Counted from the stretch's first letter, positions 32,745-41,035 are shown. The stretch: DNA of 64,000 nucleotides from Candidatus Krumholzibacteriota bacterium (GCA_024276305.1 JAJRXK010000005.1:1-64000), one strand, 5' to 3'. Numbers and translations: made by a program. Notes: generated from the letters alone by a model not told the origin.

Positions 32745-34118
32745 ATGAAGCAGTCCCGGAAGATCCTCATCGTCGAGGATGAGCACGGCACCCGCGAACT
32801 ACTCAAGACGCAGCTCGAGGGCGAGTACAGCGTGCGTTCGGTGAGCAACGGCGAAGAGGCGCTTTCCTATCTGAAGGACAGTCCCTGCGACACCGTGCTC
32901 CTGGACTTGAACCTGCCGGGCATCAGTGGCCTGGAGGTCCTCGATCGACTTGCGGCAGAGACCGAATCCATGCCCACGGTGATCGTGGTGTCCGCGGATA
33001 CGAACATCAACACTGCGGTCCAGGCCCTGCAGCGAGGAGCCTACGACTACCTGGTCAAGCCCTTCTCCATCGACGAGCTTCGTACCACTCTGACCCACGC
33101 GACGCAGCATCGCTACGTCGTCGGCACCGCGACGCGGCAGCGATCTCGGAGTGGGACATCGCAGAAATTCGCCGGCATGATCGGAAACAGCGCGAGCATT
33201 CGTCGGTTGAAGCAGGACATCGAGAAGATCGCCAACACCCGCGGCACCGTCCTTCTCACGGGAGAGAGCGGCACCGGAAAGGAGCTGGCCGCGCGGGCCA
33301 TCCACGAACTCTCGAACCGCGCCAAGGGCCCCTACATTCGCATCAATTGCGCGGCGATTCCCGAATCTCTCCTCGAGGCGGAGCTCTTTGGTCACGAAAA
33401 GGGGGCCTTCACCAACGCGATCGCCCGACGAGAGGGGATGTTCGAACTCGCGCACGGCGGGACCATCCTCCTCGACGAGATCACCGAGATCGATCCCAGC
33501 ATGCAGGCCAAGCTGCTTCGGGTGCTGCAGGAGCGCGAGATCATGCGTCTGGGCGGGAAGAAGACCATCTCGGTCGACGTCCGGATCATCGCCACCACGA
33601 ATCTCGACCTGAAGGCCGAAGTTCGGGAAGGCCGGTTCAAGGAAGATCTCTACTACCGCCTGAACGTGATCCCGCTGCACATCGCGCCTCTGCGCGAGCG
33701 GGCCGAGGACATTCCGGAGTTGGTGGAGCACTTCGTACGCCGAGCCGCTCGAGAGAACGACCGTCCGGTTCCGGAGATCAGTCCCGAAGCCATGCAACGG
33801 CTGTGTGCGCACCCTTGGCCGGGCAACATCCGTGAACTCGAGAACAGCCTCGAGAGATCGGTGATTCTGGCCGAGGGCGGCGCGATCGACGCCGACGACC
33901 TGCGGCTCGATGTGGACGAAGGAGTGTCGACCGGAGGGGCCGACATGAACGACGCTTCCCTGACCATCCGGGACATGGAGAAGGAGCTCATTCTTCGACG
34001 GCTGAATCTCACCGGAGGGAACCGCACGCGCGCGGCCGAGATGCTCGGGATCAGCGTCCGAACCCTCCGGAACAAGATCAACCAATACCGACACGAAGGA
34101 ATCACCATTCCGAGTTGA
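32745..34118 (+). CDS. NtrC-family sigma-54 response regulator (FlgR-like)
   Basis: A 457-aa activator: receiver (Asp54 in LLDLNLPG), AAA+ domain (Walker A GESGTGKE; TILLDEITEI) and Fis-type helix-turn-helix (RTRAAEMLGISVRTLRNKIN). The sigma-54 contact loop is GAFTNA (from residue 220), a variant of GAFTGA. ATG at 32745 was chosen for TAGGAGG six bases upstream; GTG at 32724 would start inside the kinase gene. It is followed by flgB, so it probably activates its own operon. Confidence 0.92.
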   Translation: MKQSRKILIVEDEHGTRELLKTQLEGEYSVRSVSNGEEALSYLKDSPCDTVLLDLNLPGISGLEVLDRLAAETESMPTVIVVSADTNINTAVQALQRGAYDYLVKPFSIDELRTTLTHATQHRYVVGTATRQRSRSGTSQKFAGMIGNSASIRRLKQDIEKIANTRGTVLLTGESGTGKELAARAIHELSNRAKGPYIRINCAAIPESLLEAELFGHEKGAFTNAIARREGMFELAHGGTILLDEITEIDPSMQAKLLRVLQEREIMRLGGKKTISVDVRIIATTNLDLKAEVREGRFKEDLYYRLNVIPLHIAPLRERAEDIPELVEHFVRRAARENDRPVPEISPEAMQRLCAHPWPGNIRELENSLERSVILAEGGAIDADDLRLDVDEGVSTGGADMNDASLTIRDMEKELILRRLNLTGGNRTRAAEMLGISVRTLRNKINQYRHEGITIPS

Positions 34119-34152
34119 GGACGGATCCCACGAAGAAGGAGGTAGGTGAGTC

Positions 34153-34569
34153 ATGTCAGCAATTCAGAGCCTGTTCGACAGTGGAACCATGCCCGTGTTG
34201 CGGAAGGCATTGTCGGCCTACGCCATCCGACACCGGGTCATTGCCGACAACATGGCGAATGTGGCGACCGAAGGATATCGGGCGAAGCAGGTCGAATTCG
34301 AAGACCTGCTGGCGGCGGAAGACACGTTGCCCATTTCCGGTCTCCGGACTGCGCCAGGACATCTCCCCATCGGGGGGCCGAGCGGGAACGCAGATCCGAA
34401 GATCGTGGATCAGAACAACGGATTCGACAACGGGGTGAACGACGTGGACGTGGACCGCGAGATGGTCGCGATCGGCGAGAACCAGCTGATGTATCGCATG
34501 GTGACGCGACTGCTTCACGGACGATACCAAGGGCTGCGCACCGCGATCACCGGACAGGTGCGAGGCTGA
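34153..34569 (+). CDS. flgB: Flagellar basal-body rod protein FlgB
   Basis: A 138-aa proximal-rod subunit: IRHRVIADNMANVATEGYRA at the N-terminus and VDREMVAIGENQLMYRMVTR at the C-terminus, as in the family. AAGGAGG precedes the ATG by nine bases. The length is normal. Confidence 0.93.
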   Translation: MSAIQSLFDSGTMPVLRKALSAYAIRHRVIADNMANVATEGYRAKQVEFEDLLAAEDTLPISGLRTAPGHLPIGGPSGNADPKIVDQNNGFDNGVNDVDVDREMVAIGENQLMYRMVTRLLHGRYQGLRTAITGQVRG

Positions 34570-34606
34570 TGAAAGGGTGTCCTGAGTTGGACGAGAGGAG
34601 ATGGCG

Positions 34607-34975
34607 ATGAGCCTGCGAATCTTTGGAAGCATGAACGTGAGCGCCTCGGGACTCCGTGGAATGCGCGCCAAGATGAATGTCATCTCGGAGAACATCGCGA
34701 ATGCGCAGACCACGCAGACCGAAGAGGGTGGCCCGTATCGCCGCAAGACGGTGGTGATGAAAGAGGCCCAGCCGACCGAGGGAGTGCCGATCTCGCGGAC
34801 GAGCCGTCCGGACGGATTCGAGAGTCTCCTCCAAACCCACCGGTCTCACATGAACCTGCCACTTCCCGCCGAGGAGTCTCAGCTCCCGCGGGGGAGTGAG
34901 CTCGAGATCACCAAGGCCGAGGACTCCCAGCCCTTCAAGCTGATCTACAACCCGGGGCATCCCGACGCCGATTAG
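34607..34975 (+). CDS. flgC: Flagellar basal-body rod protein FlgC, N-terminal part, ended by in-frame TAG
   Basis: A proximal-rod subunit. The N-terminus (FGSMNVSASGLRGMRAKMNV; ISENIANAQTTQTEEGGPYR) and the central KLIYNPGHPDAD are typical of FlgC. The frame stops at TAG (34973-34975) exactly where other FlgC proteins continue 'HPDAD-x-x-GYV'. The next 45 codons, in the same frame, encode the missing C-terminal helix (see the next entry). The ORF as read is 122 aa, against about 135-150 normally, and lacks the helix that packs in the rod. ATG at 34607 was chosen for GAGGAG six bases upstream; ATG at 34601 abuts it. Confidence 0.85.
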   Translation: MSLRIFGSMNVSASGLRGMRAKMNVISENIANAQTTQTEEGGPYRRKTVVMKEAQPTEGVPISRTSRPDGFESLLQTHRSHMNLPLPAEESQLPRGSELEITKAEDSQPFKLIYNPGHPDAD

Positions 34976-35113
34976 CAGGGATATGTCCTGATGCCGAACA
35001 TCGATGTGGTGCGGGAATTCGTGGATCTGATTGCAGCCCAACGGGCCTACGATGCCAATGTGAGCGCGATCGACAGCTCCAAGAAGATGTTCGCTCGAGC
35101 GCTCGAGATCTAG
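34976..35113 (+). CDS. flgC: FlgC C-terminal part, in frame after TAG
   Basis: Codons after the TAG read QGYVLMPNIDVVREFVDLIA, then AQRAYDANVSAIDSSKKMFA and RALEI with a second TAG at 35111-35113. This is the conserved FlgC C-terminus with no frameshift or gap. If not reached by readthrough it could start at ATG 34991 (40 aa), but no good ribosome site precedes it. Confidence 0.75.
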   Translation, partial: QGYVLMPNIDVVREFVDLIAAQRAYDANVSAIDSSKKMFARALEI

Positions 35114-35123
35114 GAGGTAGAGG

Positions 35124-35420
35124 ATGTCTGCAATTCGCGGCGTGGCTCCCGACATGGTCCGACAGGCCTACGATCTGGGAAGTGAGAAGCCGGCTGGAGG
35201 CGGGGGATTCGCTCAGCAGCTCGAAAACATGATCGGTCAGGTGAGCGAGGCTCAGATGAAGTCGGGCGAACTTCAAGTCGCAGCCATCCGGGGCGAGGAC
35301 GTGGCGGTGCACGATGTGATGATCGCATCGGCCCAGGCGGGGCTGGCCTTCGATCTGATGGTCGAGATCCGAAACAAGCTCGTCGACGCCTACCAAGAAC
35401 TCATGCGAACCCAAGTCTAA
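35124..35420 (+). CDS. fliE: Flagellar hook-basal body protein FliE
   Basis: A 98-aa adaptor between the MS ring and the rod. FAQQLENMIGQVSEAQMKSG and the C-terminal DLMVEIRNKLVDAYQELMRT are characteristic. AGGAGG and AGAGG precede the ATG. It follows flgC by ten bases. Confidence 0.93.
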   Translation: MSAIRGVAPDMVRQAYDLGSEKPAGGGGFAQQLENMIGQVSEAQMKSGELQVAAIRGEDVAVHDVMIASAQAGLAFDLMVEIRNKLVDAYQELMRTQV

Positions 35421-35442
35421 TCCGCGGAGAAAGTGAAGCACC

Positions 35443-36924
35443 ATGGAACCGTTGAAGTCTCTGCTGAACCGTCTGCGCGTCATCCTGGATGCGTTCAGTT
35501 TCAATCAGAAGGCCATTCTTCTCACCATCGGGGTTGCTCTGACGGTGAGCGTTGTCACCTTCACCATGTGGCTCAACAGCGACTCGATGGTCGTTCTGTA
35601 CAGCGGCCTGCCTTCGGACGAAGCCTCCGAGGTCGTCGATCTTCTTTCGAAGTCCGGAACCAAGGTCGAACTGAGAGACGGGGGAGCAACGATTCTGGTT
35701 CCTTCGAGCGAGGTGGATCGGCTTCGCCTTCAGGTGTCGGGCAAAGGACTGGTTACCGATGGGCATTGGGGTTGGAAGGACTTCTTCGCCAAGGGATCGA
35801 TGGGAGCCACCCAACGGGAGCTCGATGTTCGCGAGCAACGCGCACTCGAGGGCGAGCTGGCTCGGTCGATCGAGACCATCAACTCGGTGCGCCGTGCGCG
35901 GGTGCATATCAACATTCCCGCCGCCACCGTCTTCGTACGCAAGCGTGAAGGAGCGTCCGCGGCGGTGATTCTCACTCTTCGACGCAATGTGCCGCCCACT
36001 CGGGATCAGATCACCGGCATCCAGACCCTGGTGGCGAGTGCCGTACCTTCGGTGACCCCCGACAAGGTGTCGGTTACCGACACCGCGACGGGTCGCAGCC
36101 TGAGTGGCGCCGGAGACGGTTCGGCGACCTCGTTCAGCAATGCACAGCTCCGCGCTCAACGGGAGGTCGAGAATTACTTGAGTGACAAGGCTTCCGACAT
36201 GCTGCGGGACATCCTCGGCGATGGCGGATTCGTCATTCGGGTGAGCGCCGATCTCGATTTCCAGGAGCTCCAGCGGACCCAAGAGGTCTACGATCCGAAC
36301 ACCGTGGTTCGATCCGAGGGGATTGCAGAGAGCGAGGATCCCACGAAATCGCGCGGGGTCACCAACTACGAGATCAACAAGACCGTGGACCACGTGCTCA
36401 GGAATGGGAGCACTCTTCGAAAGCTGACGGTGTCAGTTGCCGTGGATGGCGTGTACACCCCCGCAGAGGACGGAGGAGAGCCGGCCTACACTCCGCGGAC
36501 CGACGAAGAATTGGAGCAGATTCGCCGGGTCGTTTCTGGGGCGATCGGACTCGACAGCAGCCGGGGCGACACCATCGAAGTGGTCAACATGCCCTTCCAG
36601 GCGCCTCAGGCCTACGAGCCCGGCCTGGTGGAGAAGCTCCAGTGGTTGCAGGACCTGCCTTCGTTGGTGGGCAAGTTCATTCTCTTCCTCGTGGCTGCGG
36701 CAATGATCCTGAGTCTGCGTAAGAGCGTGGCGTCGGTCCTCAGTTCCAGCGCAGGGCCGACGCGGTCCGCTCGAGGCCAGCGCGTGGCGGCGGGAATCCC
36801 GGTTGGTGCGGAGGAAGAGTTCCACGGGGTTCACGCAGAGGTGGCAACCTTGGAGGATTGGGCTCGGGGCAATCCTGACGAAGTCGCGAATCTGGTGAAG
36901 GCCTTCGCGACCCAGGAGGACTAG
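35443..36924 (+). CDS. fliF: Flagellar MS-ring protein FliF
   Basis: A 493-aa inner-membrane ring subunit. Membrane segments at about 24-44 and 410-428 flank the periplasmic ring-building domains (VVLYSGLPSDEASEVVDLLS; RARVHINIPAATVFVRKREG). The C-terminal tail (WARGNPDEVANLVKAFATQE) is the FliG-binding segment. It is slightly shorter than the enterobacterial protein (552 aa). Confidence 0.95.
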   Translation: MEPLKSLLNRLRVILDAFSFNQKAILLTIGVALTVSVVTFTMWLNSDSMVVLYSGLPSDEASEVVDLLSKSGTKVELRDGGATILVPSSEVDRLRLQVSGKGLVTDGHWGWKDFFAKGSMGATQRELDVREQRALEGELARSIETINSVRRARVHINIPAATVFVRKREGASAAVILTLRRNVPPTRDQITGIQTLVASAVPSVTPDKVSVTDTATGRSLSGAGDGSATSFSNAQLRAQREVENYLSDKASDMLRDILGDGGFVIRVSADLDFQELQRTQEVYDPNTVVRSEGIAESEDPTKSRGVTNYEINKTVDHVLRNGSTLRKLTVSVAVDGVYTPAEDGGEPAYTPRTDEELEQIRRVVSGAIGLDSSRGDTIEVVNMPFQAPQAYEPGLVEKLQWLQDLPSLVGKFILFLVAAAMILSLRKSVASVLSSSAGPTRSARGQRVAAGIPVGAEEEFHGVHAEVATLEDWARGNPDEVANLVKAFATQED

Positions 36925-36927
36925 TCG

Positions 36928-37932
36928 GTGGCTGGAGAGACGACAAGTTTGCGCAAGGCAGCGGTGATTCTCATCGGACTCGGTCCCCGAGCCAGCGGCG
37001 AGATTCTCAAGCGTCTGCCCGAACACTTGGTGGAGCGTCTCGCTGGCGAGATCGCCAGTATTCAAAAGGTCGAGCCCGATGAGCGGAAGAAGATCTTTCA
37101 GGAGCTCTACGAGTTCCGGACTCGCAATGCCGAGTTCTCGCAAGGTGGCGAAGACTTCGCCAAGGCGATGCTGGAGCAGGGATTCGGCACCCACCGAGCC
37201 AACAAGGTGCTCAGCCAGGCCACCGGCTTCGGCGACGACATCAACTTCGAGATGCTCAAGAAGGTCGACCCTCTCACCGTGAGCAACTTTCTGAAGGCGG
37301 AGGGAGGGCAAACCGTGGCGCTGGTCTTGTCCCACCTCGATCCTCGGCACGCAGGGCCCATTCTCTCCTACTTGCCCAGCTCCATGCAGGCGGATGTGGC
37401 CTACAAGATGGCCATCCTGGAGAAGCCCAATCCCGAGTACGTCCGAGAGGTCGAAGCGACGCTGGCCAAGCAGGTCAAGGGTGACTACGAGGAGGGCTAC
37501 CACCAATACGGCGGCAGCAAACAGGTCGCAGAGCTGCTCAACGAGATCGACCAAGAGGTGTGGACGGAGATTCTCGACGAAATGAGAGAGATCCACGAGG
37601 AGAAGGCCGCCGAAGTGAAGAACCTGATGTTCGTGTTCGAGGACATCATCGGTCTGGAAGATCGCTACGTGCAGGAGTTCCTCAAGGAGATCGATTCGAA
37701 GGAGCTCACGCTCTCGTTGAAGGCCGCGAGCGAGGAAGTGAAGCAGAAGATCTTCGGAAACATGTCCAAGCGAGCCGCCGCCGGGATCATGGAAGACATG
37801 GAGTACATGGGTCCGGTCAAGCTCTCGGAGGTCGAGGAAGCCCAGCAGCGGGTGGTCGATGTCATCCGCCGGCTCGAGGAAGAGGGTACGATCGTCCTCG
37901 GAAGCGGGAAGGGCGGGGACGTCATTGTCTGA
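36928..37932 (+). CDS. fliG: Flagellar motor switch protein FliG
   Basis: A 334-aa rotor protein with three armadillo-like domains. N-terminal LRKAAVILIGLGPRASGEIL, middle EGGQTVALVLSHLDPRHAGPIL with the EHPQ-equivalent region, and C-terminal torque helix with LMFVFEDIIGLEDRYVQEFL and MSKRAAAGIMEDMEYMGPVK. The charged torque residues are present. The start is GTG. Confidence 0.96.
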   Translation: MAGETTSLRKAAVILIGLGPRASGEILKRLPEHLVERLAGEIASIQKVEPDERKKIFQELYEFRTRNAEFSQGGEDFAKAMLEQGFGTHRANKVLSQATGFGDDINFEMLKKVDPLTVSNFLKAEGGQTVALVLSHLDPRHAGPILSYLPSSMQADVAYKMAILEKPNPEYVREVEATLAKQVKGDYEEGYHQYGGSKQVAELLNEIDQEVWTEILDEMREIHEEKAAEVKNLMFVFEDIIGLEDRYVQEFLKEIDSKELTLSLKAASEEVKQKIFGNMSKRAAAGIMEDMEYMGPVKLSEVEEAQQRVVDVIRRLEEEGTIVLGSGKGGDVIV

Positions 37933-38344
37933 TCTGGTGCACGGAGGGACCTCGGGATTCATCCCCGACGTTGTCGGGGCGCATACCTGTGTATTCCGCA
38001 CCGCTCTTCCCCATTGCCCGGACTCCGTGGACGAAGTCGCTCCGGATGATTTCGACGAGGCGATGAACGCGGAGCTCTACACCACCGAGGAACGCATTCG
38101 AATGTCGATCGAACGTGAGCTCCGGGGTCAGATGCAGGGCCAGCTCAACTCGCTCCAGCAGGAAGTGGATCGGCACCTCGAAGAATTCGCCCGGCGATTC
38201 GAAGAACAGCACGCGGCGAGCATGCGCGAGCTGGAGCAGGCGGCAGTGGAACTGGCCCTGGCGATTGCGGAACGCCTGTTTCGGCGGGAGGCTGCGTCGG
38301 ACCGTGCCCTGGTGGAGAGGGTCATGGCCGAAGCGATCCGATAG
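37925..38344 (+). CDS. fliH: Flagellar export regulator FliH, N-terminal part, ended by in-frame TAG
   Basis: FliH holds the FliI ATPase and docks it at the export gate. This part has the coiled coil (RELRGQMQGQLNSLQQEVDR; ARRFEEQHAASMRELEQAAV) and the helix VELALAIAERLFRREAASDR, ending MAEAIR at TAG (38342-38344). The C-terminal FliI-binding domain follows in the same frame 12 bases later. The start is uncertain: TTG at 37925 overlaps the fliG stop and follows GGGCGGGG; GTG at 37937 is the alternative. This part alone is 139 aa, against about 230 for the family. Confidence 0.8.
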   Translation: MSDLVHGGTSGFIPDVVGAHTCVFRTALPHCPDSVDEVAPDDFDEAMNAELYTTEERIRMSIERELRGQMQGQLNSLQQEVDRHLEEFARRFEEQHAASMRELEQAAVELALAIAERLFRREAASDRALVERVMAEAIR

Positions 38345-38356
38345 ATCGCGGGGGGG

Positions 38357-38575
38357 ATGGAAGTCGAAGTGCGGGTCCATCCGGAGGACGCCGACCAGCT
38401 CCGCGAGAAGCCTGAGCTTCTGGCGAAACTCCGAGTGTCGAAGGTCATCGAAGATCCGAGCATCGAAGCGGGGGGGTGTGTCGTGGAGTCGGGAGAGCGC
38501 AGATGGGACGCGACTCTGGAGTCGCAGATCCAGGAAATCCACGAGCAGGTTCGCGGCGCGATGGATGTGCAATGA
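38357..38575 (+). CDS. fliH: FliH C-terminal domain, in frame after TAG
   Basis: A 72-aa segment beginning MEVEVRVHPEDADQLREKPE, with KVIEDPSIEAGGCVVESGER and ATLESQIQEIHEQVR, the conserved FliH/YscL C-terminus that binds FliI. Only IAGG separates it from the TAG of the preceding part, in the same frame. ATG at 38357 is preceded by a run of G that might serve as a weak ribosome site, so translation as a separate polypeptide is possible. It overlaps fliI by ATGA. Confidence 0.8.
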   Translation: MEVEVRVHPEDADQLREKPELLAKLRVSKVIEDPSIEAGGCVVESGERRWDATLESQIQEIHEQVRGAMDVQ

Positions 38576-39897
38576 GCACTCAAATGGACGCAGCACTGGA
38601 GGCGGCTTCGGGATCGACATTGGTCCGTGCGGTGGGACGAGTGAGTCAGGTGGTCGGCACCATCGTGGAGGTCCAAGGCCTGGTGGCTTCGATGGGAGAT
38701 CTTTGTTGGGTGGAACGTCGCGACTCCTCCGATGCGGTTCCCGCGGAGGTGGTCGGATTCCGGCGGGAGAGTCTCCTCCTCATGCCCTACCAGGAATTGA
38801 CCGGATTGGCATCCGGATGTCGGGTCACGACACGCGGCCATTCTCTGCGCATGCCGGTGGGGGAGCAGCTGCTGGGCCGGGTCGTCGACGCCTTCGGCCG
38901 TCCCCTGGACGGGGGCCCCATGCCGCGTTCGGAGACCTACTCCTCGGCCCGGGCGACCAGCCCCAGTCCCCTCTCCCGTCGGCGCATCCGTGAGGTGCAG
39001 CAGACCGGAGTGCGGGCCATCGATGCCTTCGTGACCTGCGCCAAGGGGCAGCGCGTGGGAATCTTCGCGGGAAGCGGAGTGGGAAAATCCGTGTTGCTGG
39101 GGATGATCAGTCGCCACAGCGATGCCGATGTGAATGTGGTTGCCCTGATCGGAGAGCGTGGACGTGAGGTGCGCGAGTTCGTCGAGGAGGATCTCGGGCC
39201 CGAGGGTTTGGCCCGGACCGTCGTGGTCGTAGCGACCAGCGACCAGAGTCCGGTCCTGCGAATCCGCGCCGCAGAATCGGCGATGTCGGTCGCGGAGTGG
39301 TTCCGGGCTCGGGACAAGAACGTCATGCTGGTGATGGACTCCGTCACCCGCTTCGCGATGGCCCAGCGCGAGATCGGACTGGCGGTGGGAGAACCGCCCG
39401 CCACCAAGGGATACCCGCCATCGACCTTCGCCATGCTGGCGCGCCTGCTCGAGAGGGCTGGAACGGATTCGGTCAATGCCATCACTGCTTTCTTCACCGT
39501 GCTCGTCGAGGGGGATGATCTGAACGAACCCATCGGGGATGCGGTGCGGTCGATCGTGGATGGGCACATCGTCCTGAGTCGCGATCTGGCCCGTCGGGGG
39601 CAGTATCCAGCCATCGACGTCATGGGCAGCGTGAGTCGGTTGATGAACCATGTCACCGATGAATCGCATCGCCGTTCGGCCCAGCGAATCCTGGGGCTGT
39701 TGAAGCTCCTCGAGGACAATCAGGACCTGATCACCATCGGAGCCTACAAGCCGGGTGCGAATCCGGATCTCGATCGTGCGGTGGCCCTCAAACCGCGAAT
39801 CGAGGAGTACTTGCGACAGGGTCTCGACGACCACTTTCCCCTCGCCGATACGCTGGAGCGGCTCCGCGAACTCGGCCAGGAACCGGTGAACGCATGA
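38572..39897 (+). CDS. fliI: Flagellar export ATPase FliI
   Basis: A 441-aa F1-beta-like ATPase energising substrate unfolding at the export gate. Walker A is GSGVGKS (residues 167-173) within GIFAGSGVGKSVLLGM; Walker B and the catalytic region are seen in NVMLVMDSVTRFAMAQREIG, followed by the FliI-typical PPATKGYPPSTFAMLARLLE. The length is normal. Confidence 0.96.
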   Translation: MSTQMDAALEAASGSTLVRAVGRVSQVVGTIVEVQGLVASMGDLCWVERRDSSDAVPAEVVGFRRESLLLMPYQELTGLASGCRVTTRGHSLRMPVGEQLLGRVVDAFGRPLDGGPMPRSETYSSARATSPSPLSRRRIREVQQTGVRAIDAFVTCAKGQRVGIFAGSGVGKSVLLGMISRHSDADVNVVALIGERGREVREFVEEDLGPEGLARTVVVVATSDQSPVLRIRAAESAMSVAEWFRARDKNVMLVMDSVTRFAMAQREIGLAVGEPPATKGYPPSTFAMLARLLERAGTDSVNAITAFFTVLVEGDDLNEPIGDAVRSIVDGHIVLSRDLARRGQYPAIDVMGSVSRLMNHVTDESHRRSAQRILGLLKLLEDNQDLITIGAYKPGANPDLDRAVALKPRIEEYLRQGLDDHFPLADTLERLRELGQEPVNA

Positions 39898-40367
39898 AGT
39901 TCCGGTTTCGTTTGGAGAAGGTCCTCGAATTGCGACGCTCCGAGCTCGACGAGCTGCGGATGCAGATGGAGGAGCTCGAGGCCCGGCGCCGACGCGCGGA
40001 GCAGGAGCTCCTGGCGGCGGAAGAGGAGCGCCAGTCCTACTCCCATCGCTGCGACCGCGCCCCGACACGTCCCATGACCCCACTGGAACTCCAGTCTCGG
40101 TGCCAGACCGCGGCATTGCATCGTCGACAGATCGCCATTCTCCAGGAACGCCTGGGGCAGGTGGAGGGGGCGGTGGCCCAGCTCCGGAGCCGCCTCTTGG
40201 AGGCGAATCGTCGGGTGAAGATTCTCGAGCGTCTACGGGAGAAGAAGGTCGCCGACTACCTGCGCGAAATGGATGCTCAAGAACGGAAGATTCTGGACGA
40301 TATACCTGGACGTAAGGGGGGAAGAGGACTTTTCGGGTCGGCACTTCCTTCTGAGTCTTCACGGTAA
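39894..40367 (+). CDS. fliJ: FliJ-family flagellar export protein
   Basis: A 157-aa protein that is almost entirely a coiled coil (FRLEKVLELRRSELDELRMQ at the start; LRSRLLEANRRVKILERLRE near the end). FliJ acts as the central stalk of the FliI hexamer. It overlaps fliI by ATGA and is the last gene before a new sigma-54 promoter. Confidence 0.85.
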   Translation: MKFRFRLEKVLELRRSELDELRMQMEELEARRRRAEQELLAAEEERQSYSHRCDRAPTRPMTPLELQSRCQTAALHRRQIAILQERLGQVEGAVAQLRSRLLEANRRVKILERLREKKVADYLREMDAQERKILDDIPGRKGGRGLFGSALPSESSR

Positions 40368-40385
40368 TGACTGCCGCGGCGGCGG

Positions 40386-40426
40386 GATCGCAATCTTCGT
40401 GCGATCGTAGAATCATTGAATTCAAT
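40386..40426. promoter_or_regulatory. Two inverted repeats between fliJ and a sigma-54 promoter
   Basis: GATCGCA-N7-TGCGATC (40386-40406) and the perfect 12-base palindrome ATTGAATTCAAT (40415-40426) lie 32-72 bases upstream of the -24 element at 40458. Either could be an activator site or end the fliJ transcript; neither is followed by a T run. Confidence 0.4.
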
Positions 40427-40457
40427 AACTTAGAGCACCGACCAGATCTCCTCAGCC

Positions 40458-40472
40458 TGGCACCGCGATTGC
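40458..40472 (+). promoter_or_regulatory. Sigma-54 promoter of the motE-fliK-flgD-flgE operon
   Basis: TGGCAC-N5-TTGC, exact -24/-12 match; the start would be near 40484, and GGAGGAG precedes the first ATG. Hook genes behind sigma-54 are usual in polar flagellates. Confidence 0.82.
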
Positions 40473-40506
40473 GATTGGCAGGCCAGAATCCCTGGAGGAG
40501 ACCACT

Positions 40507-41034
40507 ATGAAGACCATTCTCATCGGCTCGACCCTCAGCTTCCTGCTCATCTTTGGAGGGGTGTTCTTTTTCGCGCAGAAGATGGCGAAGCAGAACCGCC
40601 CGGATTCCGTCGGGACCGAGTTGAGCGCGGAGGACATCGACTCGGCCGAGCTCTCGCTCATGGCCCTCGAATCCGAGCGTATCCAGCTCGACAACGATCG
40701 CGGACGGCTCCTCGATCTGCGTCAGGACGTCTCCTCGCAGCAGGCCACCCTCACCGACCAGCTCGACCGCATTCAGGGAGCGATCCTTCAGCTGAAGGAG
40801 GAGCAGGAGCGATACGGGGCAGCTCGAACCGAAAGCGCTCAGAAACTGGCGAAGATGTTCGATGCCATGAAGCCCGCGAGCGCCGCTCCGATCTTCACCT
40901 CCCTCGATCGCGACACCGCCCTCGACATCTTGGTTCGGATGAAGGAGAAGTCCGCGGCCAAGCTCCTCTCCGCCATCGATCCCGGTTTTGCGGCTCAGCT
41001 CAGCACCAAACTCTCGTTGCGGGGAGCCAGGTAA
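40507..41034 (+). CDS. motE: MotE-like motor chaperone with MgtE-N-like domain
   Basis: A 175-aa protein: one N-terminal membrane helix (about 4-24, LIGSTLSFLLIFGGVFFFAQ), a long coiled coil (about 50-125), and a C-terminal MgtE_N-like domain (LAKMFDAMKPASAAPIFTSL; ILVRMKEKSAAKLLSAIDPG). This is the MotE architecture, a periplasmic chaperone for motor proteins. It is the first gene behind a sigma-54 promoter, before fliK. Confidence 0.8.
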   Translation: MKTILIGSTLSFLLIFGGVFFFAQKMAKQNRPDSVGTELSAEDIDSAELSLMALESERIQLDNDRGRLLDLRQDVSSQQATLTDQLDRIQGAILQLKEEQERYGAARTESAQKLAKMFDAMKPASAAPIFTSLDRDTALDILVRMKEKSAAKLLSAIDPGFAAQLSTKLSLRGAR

Positions 41035-41035
41035 G

